From: an uncultured Sphingomonas sp.
GTDB taxonomy: Bacteria > Pseudomonadota > Alphaproteobacteria > Sphingomonadales > Sphingomonadaceae
DNA: 12,560 bases
Reading direction: 5' to 3'
NCBI GenBank assembly: GCA_934555855.1
Contig: CAKTFL010000016.1
Location: 1-12,560, forward strand
Below, one piece after another: positions 6,526 to 12,560 of the stretch. A program made the translations under genes and the position numbers. Under the pieces are notes generated by a model that had not been told where the DNA came from, did not search any database, and saw nothing but the letters and a program-made list of their open reading frames with translations. The first letter of the stretch is position 1. Each line of letters begins with the position of its first letter.

Positions 6526-7440
6526 TCAGGCCGCCTTGGCCGGGGCGAGCGAGGGGCGCGTCGCCGCGGCCTTCTCCACCATCGCGATCACCTCCGCACG
6601 GCGCTCACCCCGGAGGACGTAGCGCGGCGGCAGGACCCGCTCCGACCCGCGACCCATGACCTGCTCCGCCAGCTTGATCGACTGCACCAGATCATGCTCG
6701 GCGTCGAGATGGAGGAGCGGCATGAACCAGCGATAGATTTCCATCGCCTTGGCATGATCGCCCCGCTGAAACGCTGCCACAAGCTCCACCGATTCCTTTG
6801 GAAAGGCGTTGGTGAGGCCCGAAACCCAGCCCTGCGCGCCGAGATACAAACCCTCAAGCGCAACATCGTCCAGCCCCGCAAACAGGACGTAACGGTCGCC
6901 GAAAACATTGCGAAAATCGGTAAAGCGCCGCGTGTCCGGCGCGGATTCCTTCACCGCGACGATGTTCGGCACGTCAACGAGCGCGGCCAGCACGTCCTGA
7001 TCGATCATCGTGCGATAGGCAGGCGGGTTGTTGTACAACATGATCGGCAAGCCGGTCTGCTCCGCCACGCCCTTGAAATGCGCCACAAGCTCGTGCGGCT
7101 TGGGCACGTACACCATCGGCGGCAGCAGCATCAGGCCATCCGCGCCTACCTTCTCCGCTGCCCGCGCATAGCGCACCGCGCGGCGGGTGTCGTATTCGGA
7201 AACGCCGGTGACGACGGGCACCCGCCCCGCCACCACTTCCACGATCGCGGACAACACAGACACCTTCTCGTCAAAGTCGAGCGAGTTGTTTTCGCCCACC
7301 GTGCCGAGTGCGATCAGCCCCGTCACACCGTCGCGGATCAGATCGTCCACCACGCGCTGCGTATCGGCCAGATCAAGCGACAGGTCCTCGCGGACCTGAG
7401 TCGTAACGGCAGGGAAGACCCCGTTCCATTTCACTGTCAT
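6526..7440 (-). CDS. DapA/N-acetylneuraminate lyase family enzyme, probable 1-pyrroline-4-hydroxy-2-carboxylate deaminase
   Basis: A 304-residue class I aldolase-type TIM barrel. The Schiff-base lysine is K164 in IVAVKES (160-166) and the catalytic tyrosine Y136 in YNNPP (136-140). The phosphate-like loop reads GTVGENNSL (46-54); true dihydrodipicolinate synthases have GTTGE, so the second Thr is Val here, which argues against lysine synthesis. In known hydroxyproline loci this family member removes ammonia from 1-pyrroline-4-hydroxy-2-carboxylate to give 2-oxoglutarate semialdehyde. The role comes from its place directly before the epimerase and opposite a D-amino-acid dehydrogenase. The ATG at 7440 begins the conserved N-terminus; the longer open frame upstream runs antisense through the neighbouring dehydrogenase and is not coding. 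It is the first gene of the minus-strand operon. Other 2-oxo-acid aldolases of the family remain possible. Confidence 0.88.
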   Translation of the reverse strand: MTVKWNGVFPAVTTQVREDLSLDLADTQRVVDDLIRDGVTGLIALGTVGENNSLDFDEKVSVLSAIVEVVAGRVPVVTGVSEYDTRRAVRYARAAEKVGADGLMLLPPMVYVPKPHELVAHFKGVAEQTGLPIMLYNNPPAYRTMIDQDVLAALVDVPNIVAVKESAPDTRRFTDFRNVFGDRYVLFAGLDDVALEGLYLGAQGWVSGLTNAFPKESVELVAAFQRGDHAKAMEIYRWFMPLLHLDAEHDLVQSIKLAEQVMGRGSERVLPPRYVLRGERRAEVIAMVEKAAATRPSLAPAKAA

Positions 7441-7474
7441 GCCCGTATCCCGGCTCCGCAACCTTGACTGAAAT

Positions 7475-7486
7475 ACCGTATACGAT
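7475..7486. promoter_or_regulatory. Dyad, likely GntR/FCD operator
   Basis: The perfect 8-bp palindrome CGTATACG (7477-7484) with a further matching A/T pair one base out on each side (ACCGTATACGAT, 7475-7486). GTATAC-centred dyads are common targets of FCD-type GntR regulators, and the operon encodes one. It lies between the divergent genes and covers the predicted minus-strand -10 box, so binding would block transcription. Assignment to this GntR protein is inference. Confidence 0.5.
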
Positions 7487-7505
7487 GCAGCGTAGGCCGG
7501 CGCAA
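7477..7505 (-). promoter_or_regulatory. Predicted promoter of the five-gene minus-strand operon
   Basis: On the minus strand, TTGCGC (7505-7500) is followed after exactly 17 bases by TATACG (7482-7477). The -10 half is a reasonable sigma-70 match and overlaps the dyad. Transcription would start about 30 bases before the ATG at 7440. For the plus-strand genes I found no convincing -35/-10 pair in this region. Confidence 0.4.
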
Positions 7506-7519
7506 GACATGGAGAGCAG

Positions 7520-8749
7520 GTGCAGCAAATTGTGATCATCGGCGGGGGCGTGGTCGGCCTGAGCACCGGCCTTATGCTTGCCCGTGCAGGACATGGCGTG
7601 ACCGTGCTGGACTCCGACCAGGAAAGGGCGGCTGCCTCCTGGGGCAACGCCGGGCACATCGCGGTCGAGCAGGTCGCGCCGCTCGCCTCGCCGGCCGCAT
7701 TGCGGAGCGCCTGGGGACGGCGGTTCGCGGCCGGAGGTGCGCTGGACCTGCCGATCCGCGCCGCAGGAAGCTGGTTGCCGTTCTTTCCCTCGTTCCTCGC
7801 CGCCAGCCGGCCCGCCCGCTTCCGCGCCGGGTCGGTGGCGTTGCGTACGTTGCTGGTGGAGGCGATGCCCGCCTGGCGACGACTGGCGACCGCAGCGGGT
7901 AGGCCGGACCTGGTGCGGGAAGATGGCCACCTCGTCGCCTGGGAAAGCAGCGCAACGGCCGAACGAGGCGCAACCGCCTGGCGGGCGGCGGATACGGCGA
8001 GCGCGACCGTTCGGGCAGCGGGTGCGGATGACCGCAAGCGGATCGCCACCGTGACGACCGCACCGATCGCTGGCGCGATCCGCTTCGCGGGGAGCGGCCA
8101 GATCGCCGATCTCGGCGCGCTCGCGACTGCCCTGGAAACCGCGCTGCTGACCGCGGGCGGCAGGATGGTCCAAGAGCACGCCGCGCCGCATCTGGATGGC
8201 AGCCGCGTCCTTGTTCCCGGCCACGCCGCCGATCTGGTGATCGTGGCCGCCGGCGTGCGAAGCCGGCCGGCGATGGAGGCGCTCGGCCACCGTGCGCCGC
8301 TGATCGCGGAGCGCGGCTACCACATTCGCGCTGCTGCCGACCGCTGGCCGGTCGACTTGCCGCCGCTGGTGTTCGAGGATCGGTCGATGATCGTCACCCG
8401 CTTCGCCAACACGGTGCAGGCGGCCAGTTTCGTGGAGTTCGGCACGCCCAATGCGCCGCCCGACCTGCGAAAATGGGAGCGGCTGGAACAGCATGTGCGC
8501 GCGCTGGGATTGCCGATAGAGCCGCCTTTCAGCCGCTGGATGGGCTCTCGACCCACCCTGCCCGACTATCTCCCCGCGATCGGCCGGTCGCGCCGCGCGG
8601 ACAATCTGGTCTATGCATTCGGTCACCAGCATCTGGGGCTGACGCTGGCGGCGGTCACGGCGGAGCAGGTCGCTGCTCTGCTGGCAGGGGACAGGCCATC
8701 GATCGACCTGTCCCCGTTCGATCTGGAACGATTCGGAGGAAGACGATGA
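7520..8749 (+). CDS. FAD-dependent D-amino-acid dehydrogenase, probable D-hydroxyproline dehydrogenase
   Basis: A 409-residue DAO-fold flavoprotein. The N-terminus IVIIGGGVVGLSTGLMLARAGHGVTVLD (from residue 4) is the FAD dinucleotide-binding motif ending in the ribose-binding acid, followed by the SWGNAGHIA motif of DadA-type enzymes. Near the C-terminus are GSRPTLPDYLPAIG (342-355) and GHQHLGLTLA (368-377), the FAD/substrate-contact region. It should oxidise cis-4-hydroxy-D-proline to 1-pyrroline-4-hydroxy-2-carboxylate, passing electrons to the respiratory chain. It is a single-chain type, unlike the multi-subunit LhpBEF dehydrogenase of Pseudomonas. No signal peptide is seen. The start is GTG at 7520 with GGAG five bases upstream (7511-7514); an ATG at 7509 is out of frame. 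Its stop overlaps the next gene by 4 bases. Substrate is inferred from context; D-proline or another D-amino acid is possible. Confidence 0.88.
   Translation: MQQIVIIGGGVVGLSTGLMLARAGHGVTVLDSDQERAAASWGNAGHIAVEQVAPLASPAALRSAWGRRFAAGGALDLPIRAAGSWLPFFPSFLAASRPARFRAGSVALRTLLVEAMPAWRRLATAAGRPDLVREDGHLVAWESSATAERGATAWRAADTASATVRAAGADDRKRIATVTTAPIAGAIRFAGSGQIADLGALATALETALLTAGGRMVQEHAAPHLDGSRVLVPGHAADLVIVAAGVRSRPAMEALGHRAPLIAERGYHIRAAADRWPVDLPPLVFEDRSMIVTRFANTVQAASFVEFGTPNAPPDLRKWERLEQHVRALGLPIEPPFSRWMGSRPTLPDYLPAIGRSRRADNLVYAFGHQHLGLTLAAVTAEQVAALLAGDRPSIDLSPFDLERFGGRR
8735..8740 (+). promoter_or_regulatory. Ribosome binding site of the M24B peptidase gene
   Basis: GGAGGA five bases before the ATG at 8746, inside the end of the dehydrogenase gene. 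With the ATGA start-stop overlap (8746-8749) it supports translational coupling and excludes a longer N-terminus. Confidence 0.6.
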
Positions 8750-9921
8750 CGATCGGCGGCTCGACGGTCGAGGCGGAACTGGCAACGCTTGTGCCGTGGC
8801 CTGATCCGGCACCACCGATCGACGGCGCAGAGCGTCGCGAGCGACTGGCTCGCGCGCAGGAAGCTCTGTCGCACGCCGGCCAGGACGCGTTGCTGGTGGG
8901 GGCCGGACCCAGCCTGCGCTACTTCACAGGGGTAAGCTGGTCCGCCACCGAACGGTTGGTCGCGCTGCTGCTGCCAGCGTCGGGCCGGCCAACGGTGATC
9001 TGCCCCGCGTTCGAATTGGGATCGCTGATTGCCGAGTTGGCAGTCGAGGCGGACATCATTCTATGGGAAGAGGATGAAGATCCCGCTGCGCTGGTGCGGA
9101 ACGCCCTGCCGGCGAACGCGCGGCTGGCCGTCGACCCGCTGCTTCCTTTCACCGTCACGGAGCGGCTGCGCCCGTCACTGACCCTGATCGACGGCGCGGC
9201 GATCATCGACGGATTGCGGCGCATCAAGTCGCCCGCCGAGCTGGCGCTGATGCGGCAGGCGATGGCCATGACGCTGGAGGTACATCGCCGCGCCGCCCGC
9301 ATCCTTGCGCCGGGCATCCGCGCGAGCATGGTCAGGCGCTTCATCGACGACGCGCATCGCGCGCTTGGCGCGGCAGGCTCCAGCTTCTGCGCGGTCCAGT
9401 TCGGCCGCGCCACCGCCTTTCCCCACGGCCTGCCCGGCGATCAGATGCTGGAAGAAGACCAGCTGGTGCTGGTCGATACCGGCTGCCTGGTCGACGGCTA
9501 CCACTCGGACCTCACCCGCACCTACGCCTTCGGCCATGTGTCGGACGAGGTGCGGGCGACGTGGGAGCTGGAGCGGGAGGCGCAGGCGGCCGCCTTTGCC
9601 GCGGTCCGTCCCGGCGCGACCTGCGAAAGCATCGATGCGGCCGCCCGCGCGGTGCTGGAGCGCGGCGGGCTCGGCCCCGACTATCGCCTGCCGGGCCTGC
9701 CCCACCGCACCGGCCATGGCATCGGCCTGTCGATCCATGAGCCCGCTTATCTGGTCCGCGGCGACCGGACGGTACTGGCGCCCGGTATGTGCTTTTCCGA
9801 CGAGCCAATGATCGTGGTGCCGGACCAGTACGGCGTGCGGCTGGAGGACCATTTCCATGTCACCGAAACGGGTGCCGCCTGGTTCACCGAACCGCAGCCC
9901 GCGATCGGCCGGCTCGAATGA
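8746..9921 (+). CDS. M24B metallopeptidase, Xaa-Pro dipeptidase/aminopeptidase type
   Basis: A 391-residue cytoplasmic two-domain pita-bread peptidase that cleaves the bond before proline. The N-terminal creatinase-like domain (about 30-155) includes LRYFTGVSWSATERLVALLL. The catalytic domain (about 160-378) shows all five metal ligands: D244 (LVDTG), D255 (YHSDLTRTYAFG), H324 (RTGHGIGLSIHEP, with the second catalytic His at 331), E353 (FSDEP) and E367 (VRLEDHFHVT). No signal peptide is present. It is read from a 4-base overlap with the dehydrogenase gene, so the two proteins are made together. That pairing suggests it frees proline or hydroxyproline from imported Xaa-Pro/Hyp peptides and so feeds the pathway. 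Whether it takes hydroxyproline at P1' is not readable from sequence. Creatinase-type activity within M24 is a less likely alternative. Confidence 0.92.
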   Translation: MTIGGSTVEAELATLVPWPDPAPPIDGAERRERLARAQEALSHAGQDALLVGAGPSLRYFTGVSWSATERLVALLLPASGRPTVICPAFELGSLIAELAVEADIILWEEDEDPAALVRNALPANARLAVDPLLPFTVTERLRPSLTLIDGAAIIDGLRRIKSPAELALMRQAMAMTLEVHRRAARILAPGIRASMVRRFIDDAHRALGAAGSSFCAVQFGRATAFPHGLPGDQMLEEDQLVLVDTGCLVDGYHSDLTRTYAFGHVSDEVRATWELEREAQAAAFAAVRPGATCESIDAAARAVLERGGLGPDYRLPGLPHRTGHGIGLSIHEPAYLVRGDRTVLAPGMCFSDEPMIVVPDQYGVRLEDHFHVTETGAAWFTEPQPAIGRLE

Positions 9922-9926
9922 GCAGC

Positions 9927-9953
9927 GGCCTTATTCCTCGTCGGAATAGGGCC
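9927..9953. terminator. Hairpin between convergent peptidase genes, overlapping the DUF885 stop codon
   Basis: An 11-bp inverted repeat, 9927-9937 (GGCCTTATTCC) with 9943-9953 (GGAATAGGGCC), one wobble, 5-nt loop. It starts 5 bases after the M24B stop and includes the stop codon and last codons of the minus-strand DUF885 gene. The two genes are only 9 bases apart, so one structure could end both transcripts. There is no T-run. Confidence 0.5.
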
Positions 9954-11709
9954 CCCTGCCACCGTCGCGGATAAGCTGGTCGATCCGCCGGTCGACCTCC
10001 GGCGTCGGGACGGAGCCGAGCGACAGCACCGCATCGTGAAAGGCGCGAATGTTAAATCGCGGCCCCAGTGCCTTTTCGGCCCGTTTGCGCGCCGCCAGGA
10101 TGGCCAGCTCGCCCTCGTAATAGCTCACGGCCTGGCCCGGCCAGGCGATGTAGCGGTCGACCTCCGTCTCGATCTCGTGATCGGCAAGCGCCGTGTTGTC
10201 GTGGAGATATTGCTGCGCCCGCTCGCGCGACCAGGCCATGGCGTGGATGCCGGTGTCCACCACCAGCCTCGACGCGCGCCACGCCTGATAGCTCAACATG
10301 CCGAACAGGTTGTATGGGGTTTCATACATCCCCATCTCCTCGCCCAGCGCCTCGCAATACAGCGCCCATCCCTCGCCATAGACCGACAGGTAGGTGTCGC
10401 GGCGGAACGCGGGCAGGTCCTTGTTCTCAGCGGCGAGCGGCATCTGGAAGGCGTGGCCCGGCGCGCTTTCGTGCAGGGTCAGCGCGGGCAGCGAGTAGAG
10501 CGGTCGCGCCGGCAGATTATAGGTGTTGACCAGGTAGATGCCCGGCCCGCCGCGGCCGCCGGTGTAGAAGGGGGCGATCTCGTCGGGCACCGGCTTGATC
10601 GCGAAGCGGCTGCGCGGCAGGCGACCGAAATACTGCGCCGCCTTGCCGTCGAAGGTCTTGGCGAGCCACGCGGCGCGGTCGAGCAGCGCCTGCGGCGTCT
10701 TGGCATAGAAACGCGGGTCGGTTCTCAGGAACTGGAGAAAGGCGGGCAGGTCTCCCTTGAACCCCACATGGTCCATCACCTGCTGCATCCGCGCGCGGAT
10801 CTTCGCGATTTCGGCCAGGCCGGTCTGGTGGACCTGCTCGGGCGTCAGGTCCTGCGTGGTATATTCAACGATCTTGGAGCGGTAATAGGCCCGCCCGTCG
10901 GGCAGGTCGTAAGCGGCCAGTGCCTTCTGGGCGCCCGGGATATAATCCTGCCGCAGAAAGGCGAGCAGCCGCGCATGGGCCGGCACCACCGCCTCGCGGA
11001 TCGCCTTGGCCGCCTCCGCGCGCAAGGTCGCCTGCGTCGCTGCGGGGATGTTGTCCGGAAACTTTCTGAACGGAGCGTAGAAGGGCGAGTCCTCGACCGA
11101 CTTCGCTTCCACCACCTGCGCTACCCCCGCATCGCGGCCGTTGAGCGTGATCTGTGGGGGGGTGAAGCCGCGCTTCAGCCCGGCGCGCATATTGGCGATC
11201 TGCTGGTCGTAATAGCGCGGAATGTCGCGCAGCATGGCGAGGTAATCGCGATATGTCTTTTCGGTCGCCATCGGCTCGCGCGCCGCGCCGGCCACCTCGC
11301 CCCAAAAGCTGCTGTCCGCGTTGAGCGGCCGCTCGTAATCGCGGAAACGCTGCTCGGCGAGCAGGGTGTCGATCTGATTCCTGTAGACCGCGTAGTTCAC
11401 CCGCTCCTCGGGCGACAGGTCCGCGACGCGGATCGTGGCGAGCGCGGCGGCGGTGCGCGTCCAGCGATCGAGCTTCGCCGCCTGCGCGGCCGGCCCGACG
11501 TCGGGCAAGGCGAGCGGCGCGTCGCTGCCGCTGTCCTCGTCGCGCGCCACCTGATGCTGACGCCACCGATACTCGTCCGTATAAAGCGCACGCAGCCGGG
11601 CATCGGCGCTGGTCGCGGCGGCGACCCGTTGCGTCGGTGCCACGGCCGCCGCCACGGTTCCGCCGGCCGCCACGCTCACCAGGCACGCCATCGCCACTCG
11701 CCGCTTCAT
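9931..11709 (-). CDS. Secreted DUF885-family metallopeptidase
   Basis: A 592-residue protein. Residues 1-24 form a signal peptide with AVA before P25, so it is exported to the periplasm or beyond. The C-terminal half has the zinc-type motif HESAPGH (H413, E414, H419) and, about 27 residues on, YGEGWALYCE (E446, with E453 as alternative), giving a likely third ligand; the pattern is that of DUF885 proteins, which are predicted or reported zinc peptidases/carboxypeptidases. The N-terminal half is helical. The length is typical. Its ATG overlaps the stop of the preceding oxidoreductase gene by 4 bases (11706-11709), with GGAG seven bases upstream, so the two are translationally coupled. In this setting it could trim peptides outside the cytoplasm before uptake. 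Cleavage specificity is unknown. Confidence 0.9.
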   Translation of the reverse strand: MKRRVAMACLVSVAAGGTVAAAVAPTQRVAAATSADARLRALYTDEYRWRQHQVARDEDSGSDAPLALPDVGPAAQAAKLDRWTRTAAALATIRVADLSPEERVNYAVYRNQIDTLLAEQRFRDYERPLNADSSFWGEVAGAAREPMATEKTYRDYLAMLRDIPRYYDQQIANMRAGLKRGFTPPQITLNGRDAGVAQVVEAKSVEDSPFYAPFRKFPDNIPAATQATLRAEAAKAIREAVVPAHARLLAFLRQDYIPGAQKALAAYDLPDGRAYYRSKIVEYTTQDLTPEQVHQTGLAEIAKIRARMQQVMDHVGFKGDLPAFLQFLRTDPRFYAKTPQALLDRAAWLAKTFDGKAAQYFGRLPRSRFAIKPVPDEIAPFYTGGRGGPGIYLVNTYNLPARPLYSLPALTLHESAPGHAFQMPLAAENKDLPAFRRDTYLSVYGEGWALYCEALGEEMGMYETPYNLFGMLSYQAWRASRLVVDTGIHAMAWSRERAQQYLHDNTALADHEIETEVDRYIAWPGQAVSYYEGELAILAARKRAEKALGPRFNIRAFHDAVLSLGSVPTPEVDRRIDQLIRDGGRGPYSDEE

Positions 11710-12560
11710 TCCTCAACTCCGATCGCCATGATGTCCGCATGGAGCGCCGCCGGGATGACGACCCCTTCCCGGCTGCTCAGCGTCCGGGCCGCGTGACGGC
11801 GCGAGGACGGCAATCGGGCGCCCTGTTCCTCGATCGCGGCGAACATCGCTTCCGCACGGGCGAGGTGATCGGCGCCGGCGTCGCCCAGAAAGCCCGCGGG
11901 GTCGACCGCGATCACCAGCTCGCCGCCGATCGGCGACCCGCCGCGTCCCGCATCGGCGGCGATCGATTCCGCGCTGGTCATATCGCCGATCAGCGGCCCC
12001 GCCAGCAGCTCCACCATCGCCGCCAGCGCCGAGCCCTTGTGCCCGCCAAAGGTCCGCATCGCGCCGTCGAGCACTGCCTTTGCATCCGTTGTCGGCTGCC
12101 CTTGCGGATCATAGCCCCAATCGTCCGGCACCGGCCTGCCGGCGCGGCGATGCAGCTCGATCTCGCCGCGCGCGACGGCGCTGGTCGCGAAGTCGAACAC
12201 GAACGGTTCGCGCCCCGGGCGCGGCCAGCCGAACGCGATCGGGTTGGTGCCGAACACCGGGCGGGTGCCACCGGCGGGCGCGACCCAGGCGTGGCTGGGC
12301 GTAAAGGCGAGCGCGACTAGCCCCTGCTCCGCCAACGCCTCAACTTCCGGCCACAGGGCGGCGAAATGGACCACATTGTTGAGCGCCATCGCCGCGATGC
12401 CATGCGCGCGCGCCTTTTCCGCCAGGGCGGGCATCCCTCGCGCATAGGCGAGCTGGGCAAAGCCGCCGCCGCCGTCTACCCGGACCAGCGCCCCGCGCGG
12501 GCTGCTCACCTGCGGCACCGCATCGGGGACGACCACGCCCGCGCGGATGCTGTTGACGGC
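11706..12560 (-). CDS. Ldh2/MDH2 (YlbC)-family NAD(P)H-dependent oxidoreductase, N-terminus outside window
   Basis: The frame runs to the right edge and gives 284 residues; family members have about 330-350, so roughly 50 N-terminal residues are missing. The Val at 12536 is internal. Visible family motifs are MALNNVVHFAALWPEVEALAEQG, FGTNPIAFGWP, FVFDFATSAVARG, AKAVLDGAMRTFGGHKGSALA and the C-terminal LPSSRRHAAR and GVVIPA. The family covers malate, L-lactate, ureidoglycolate and 2,3-diketogulonate dehydrogenases/reductases and the 1-pyrroline-2-carboxylate/1-piperideine-2-carboxylate reductases (DpkA). Next to proline-ring catabolic genes, reduction of pyrroline-2-carboxylate to L-proline is an attractive idea: it would recover proline from 3-hydroxyproline or D-proline. 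This is context only. It precedes the DUF885 gene with a 4-base overlap in the same operon. Confidence 0.88.
   Translation of the reverse strand, partial: AVNSIRAGVVVPDAVPQVSSPRGALVRVDGGGGFAQLAYARGMPALAEKARAHGIAAMALNNVVHFAALWPEVEALAEQGLVALAFTPSHAWVAPAGGTRPVFGTNPIAFGWPRPGREPFVFDFATSAVARGEIELHRRAGRPVPDDWGYDPQGQPTTDAKAVLDGAMRTFGGHKGSALAAMVELLAGPLIGDMTSAESIAADAGRGGSPIGGELVIAVDPAGFLGDAGADHLARAEAMFAAIEEQGARLPSSRRHAARTLSSREGVVIPAALHADIMAIGVEE

Noticed and set aside
6526..7440. True dihydrodipicolinate synthase (lysine synthesis)
   Set aside because: The GTTGE motif reads GTVGEN and the gene is the first of a hydroxyproline catabolic operon.
7464..7469. TTGACT as a -35 box for the plus-strand dehydrogenase
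   Set aside because: No acceptable -10 hexamer occurs 16-18 bases downstream, so the match is probably chance.
7441..8049. Upstream extension of the DapA-family gene on the minus strand
   Set aside because: It would be antisense to the FAD dehydrogenase and cover the divergent promoter; the conserved N-terminus begins at 7440.
10036..11796. 586-codon plus-strand open frame over the DUF885 gene
   Set aside because: It is antisense to a peptidase with signal peptide and zinc motif, and its composition is that of a shadow frame.
1..12560. CRISPR array, tRNA, rRNA, insertion sequence, integrase or attachment site
   Set aside because: Reading both strands, I saw no regular spaced repeats, tRNA cloverleaf, transposase motifs or terminal inverted repeats.

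Overview
The base composition is GC-rich throughout, the genes are closely packed, and a TonB-dependent receptor and a secreted DUF885 peptidase are present. I infer an alphaproteobacterium, most likely a sphingomonad (Sphingomonas or a relative). The species call rests on gene content and style, not on a marker gene.

Layout from left to right: (1) the C-terminal part of a TonB-dependent outer-membrane receptor (+), cut by the left edge; (2) a small secreted Ser/Gly-rich protein (-), convergent with the receptor across a hairpin; (3) a five-gene minus-strand run from about 7440 down to 1817, in transcription order a DapA-family Schiff-base lyase (probable 1-pyrroline-4-hydroxy-2-carboxylate deaminase), a 4-hydroxyproline 2-epimerase, a GntR/FCD repressor, an APC amino-acid permease and a secreted GH27 alpha-galactosidase; (4) a 79-bp divergent control region; (5) a plus-strand pair with a 4-nt overlap, a FAD D-amino-acid (probable D-hydroxyproline) dehydrogenase and an M24B Xaa-Pro peptidase; (6) a minus-strand pair with a 4-nt overlap, an Ldh2-family NAD(P)H oxidoreductase (cut by the right edge) and a secreted DUF885 metallopeptidase, convergent with the plus-strand pair.

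Together this reads as a locus for using hydroxyproline and hydroxyproline-containing peptides. The known pathway runs trans-4-hydroxy-L-proline -> cis-4-hydroxy-D-proline (epimerase) -> 1-pyrroline-4-hydroxy-2-carboxylate (D-Hyp dehydrogenase) -> 2-oxoglutarate semialdehyde (deaminase) -> 2-oxoglutarate. The first three enzymes are here; the last, an aldehyde dehydrogenase, is not in the window. The permease could import the amino acid, the M24B enzyme could release it from Xaa-Pro/Hyp peptides, and the GntR protein is the likely repressor, with a CGTATACG dyad on top of the predicted minus-strand -10 box.

The most interesting point is the secreted alpha-galactosidase as last gene of a hydroxyproline operon, with a TonB receptor and peptidases close by. 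Plant extensins carry O-alpha-galactosyl-serine next to hydroxyproline, so the locus may be a system for feeding on plant cell-wall hydroxyproline-rich glycoproteins. That is inference. No tRNA, rRNA, CRISPR array, insertion sequence or attachment site was seen, and no gene-free stretch exceeds about 135 bases.
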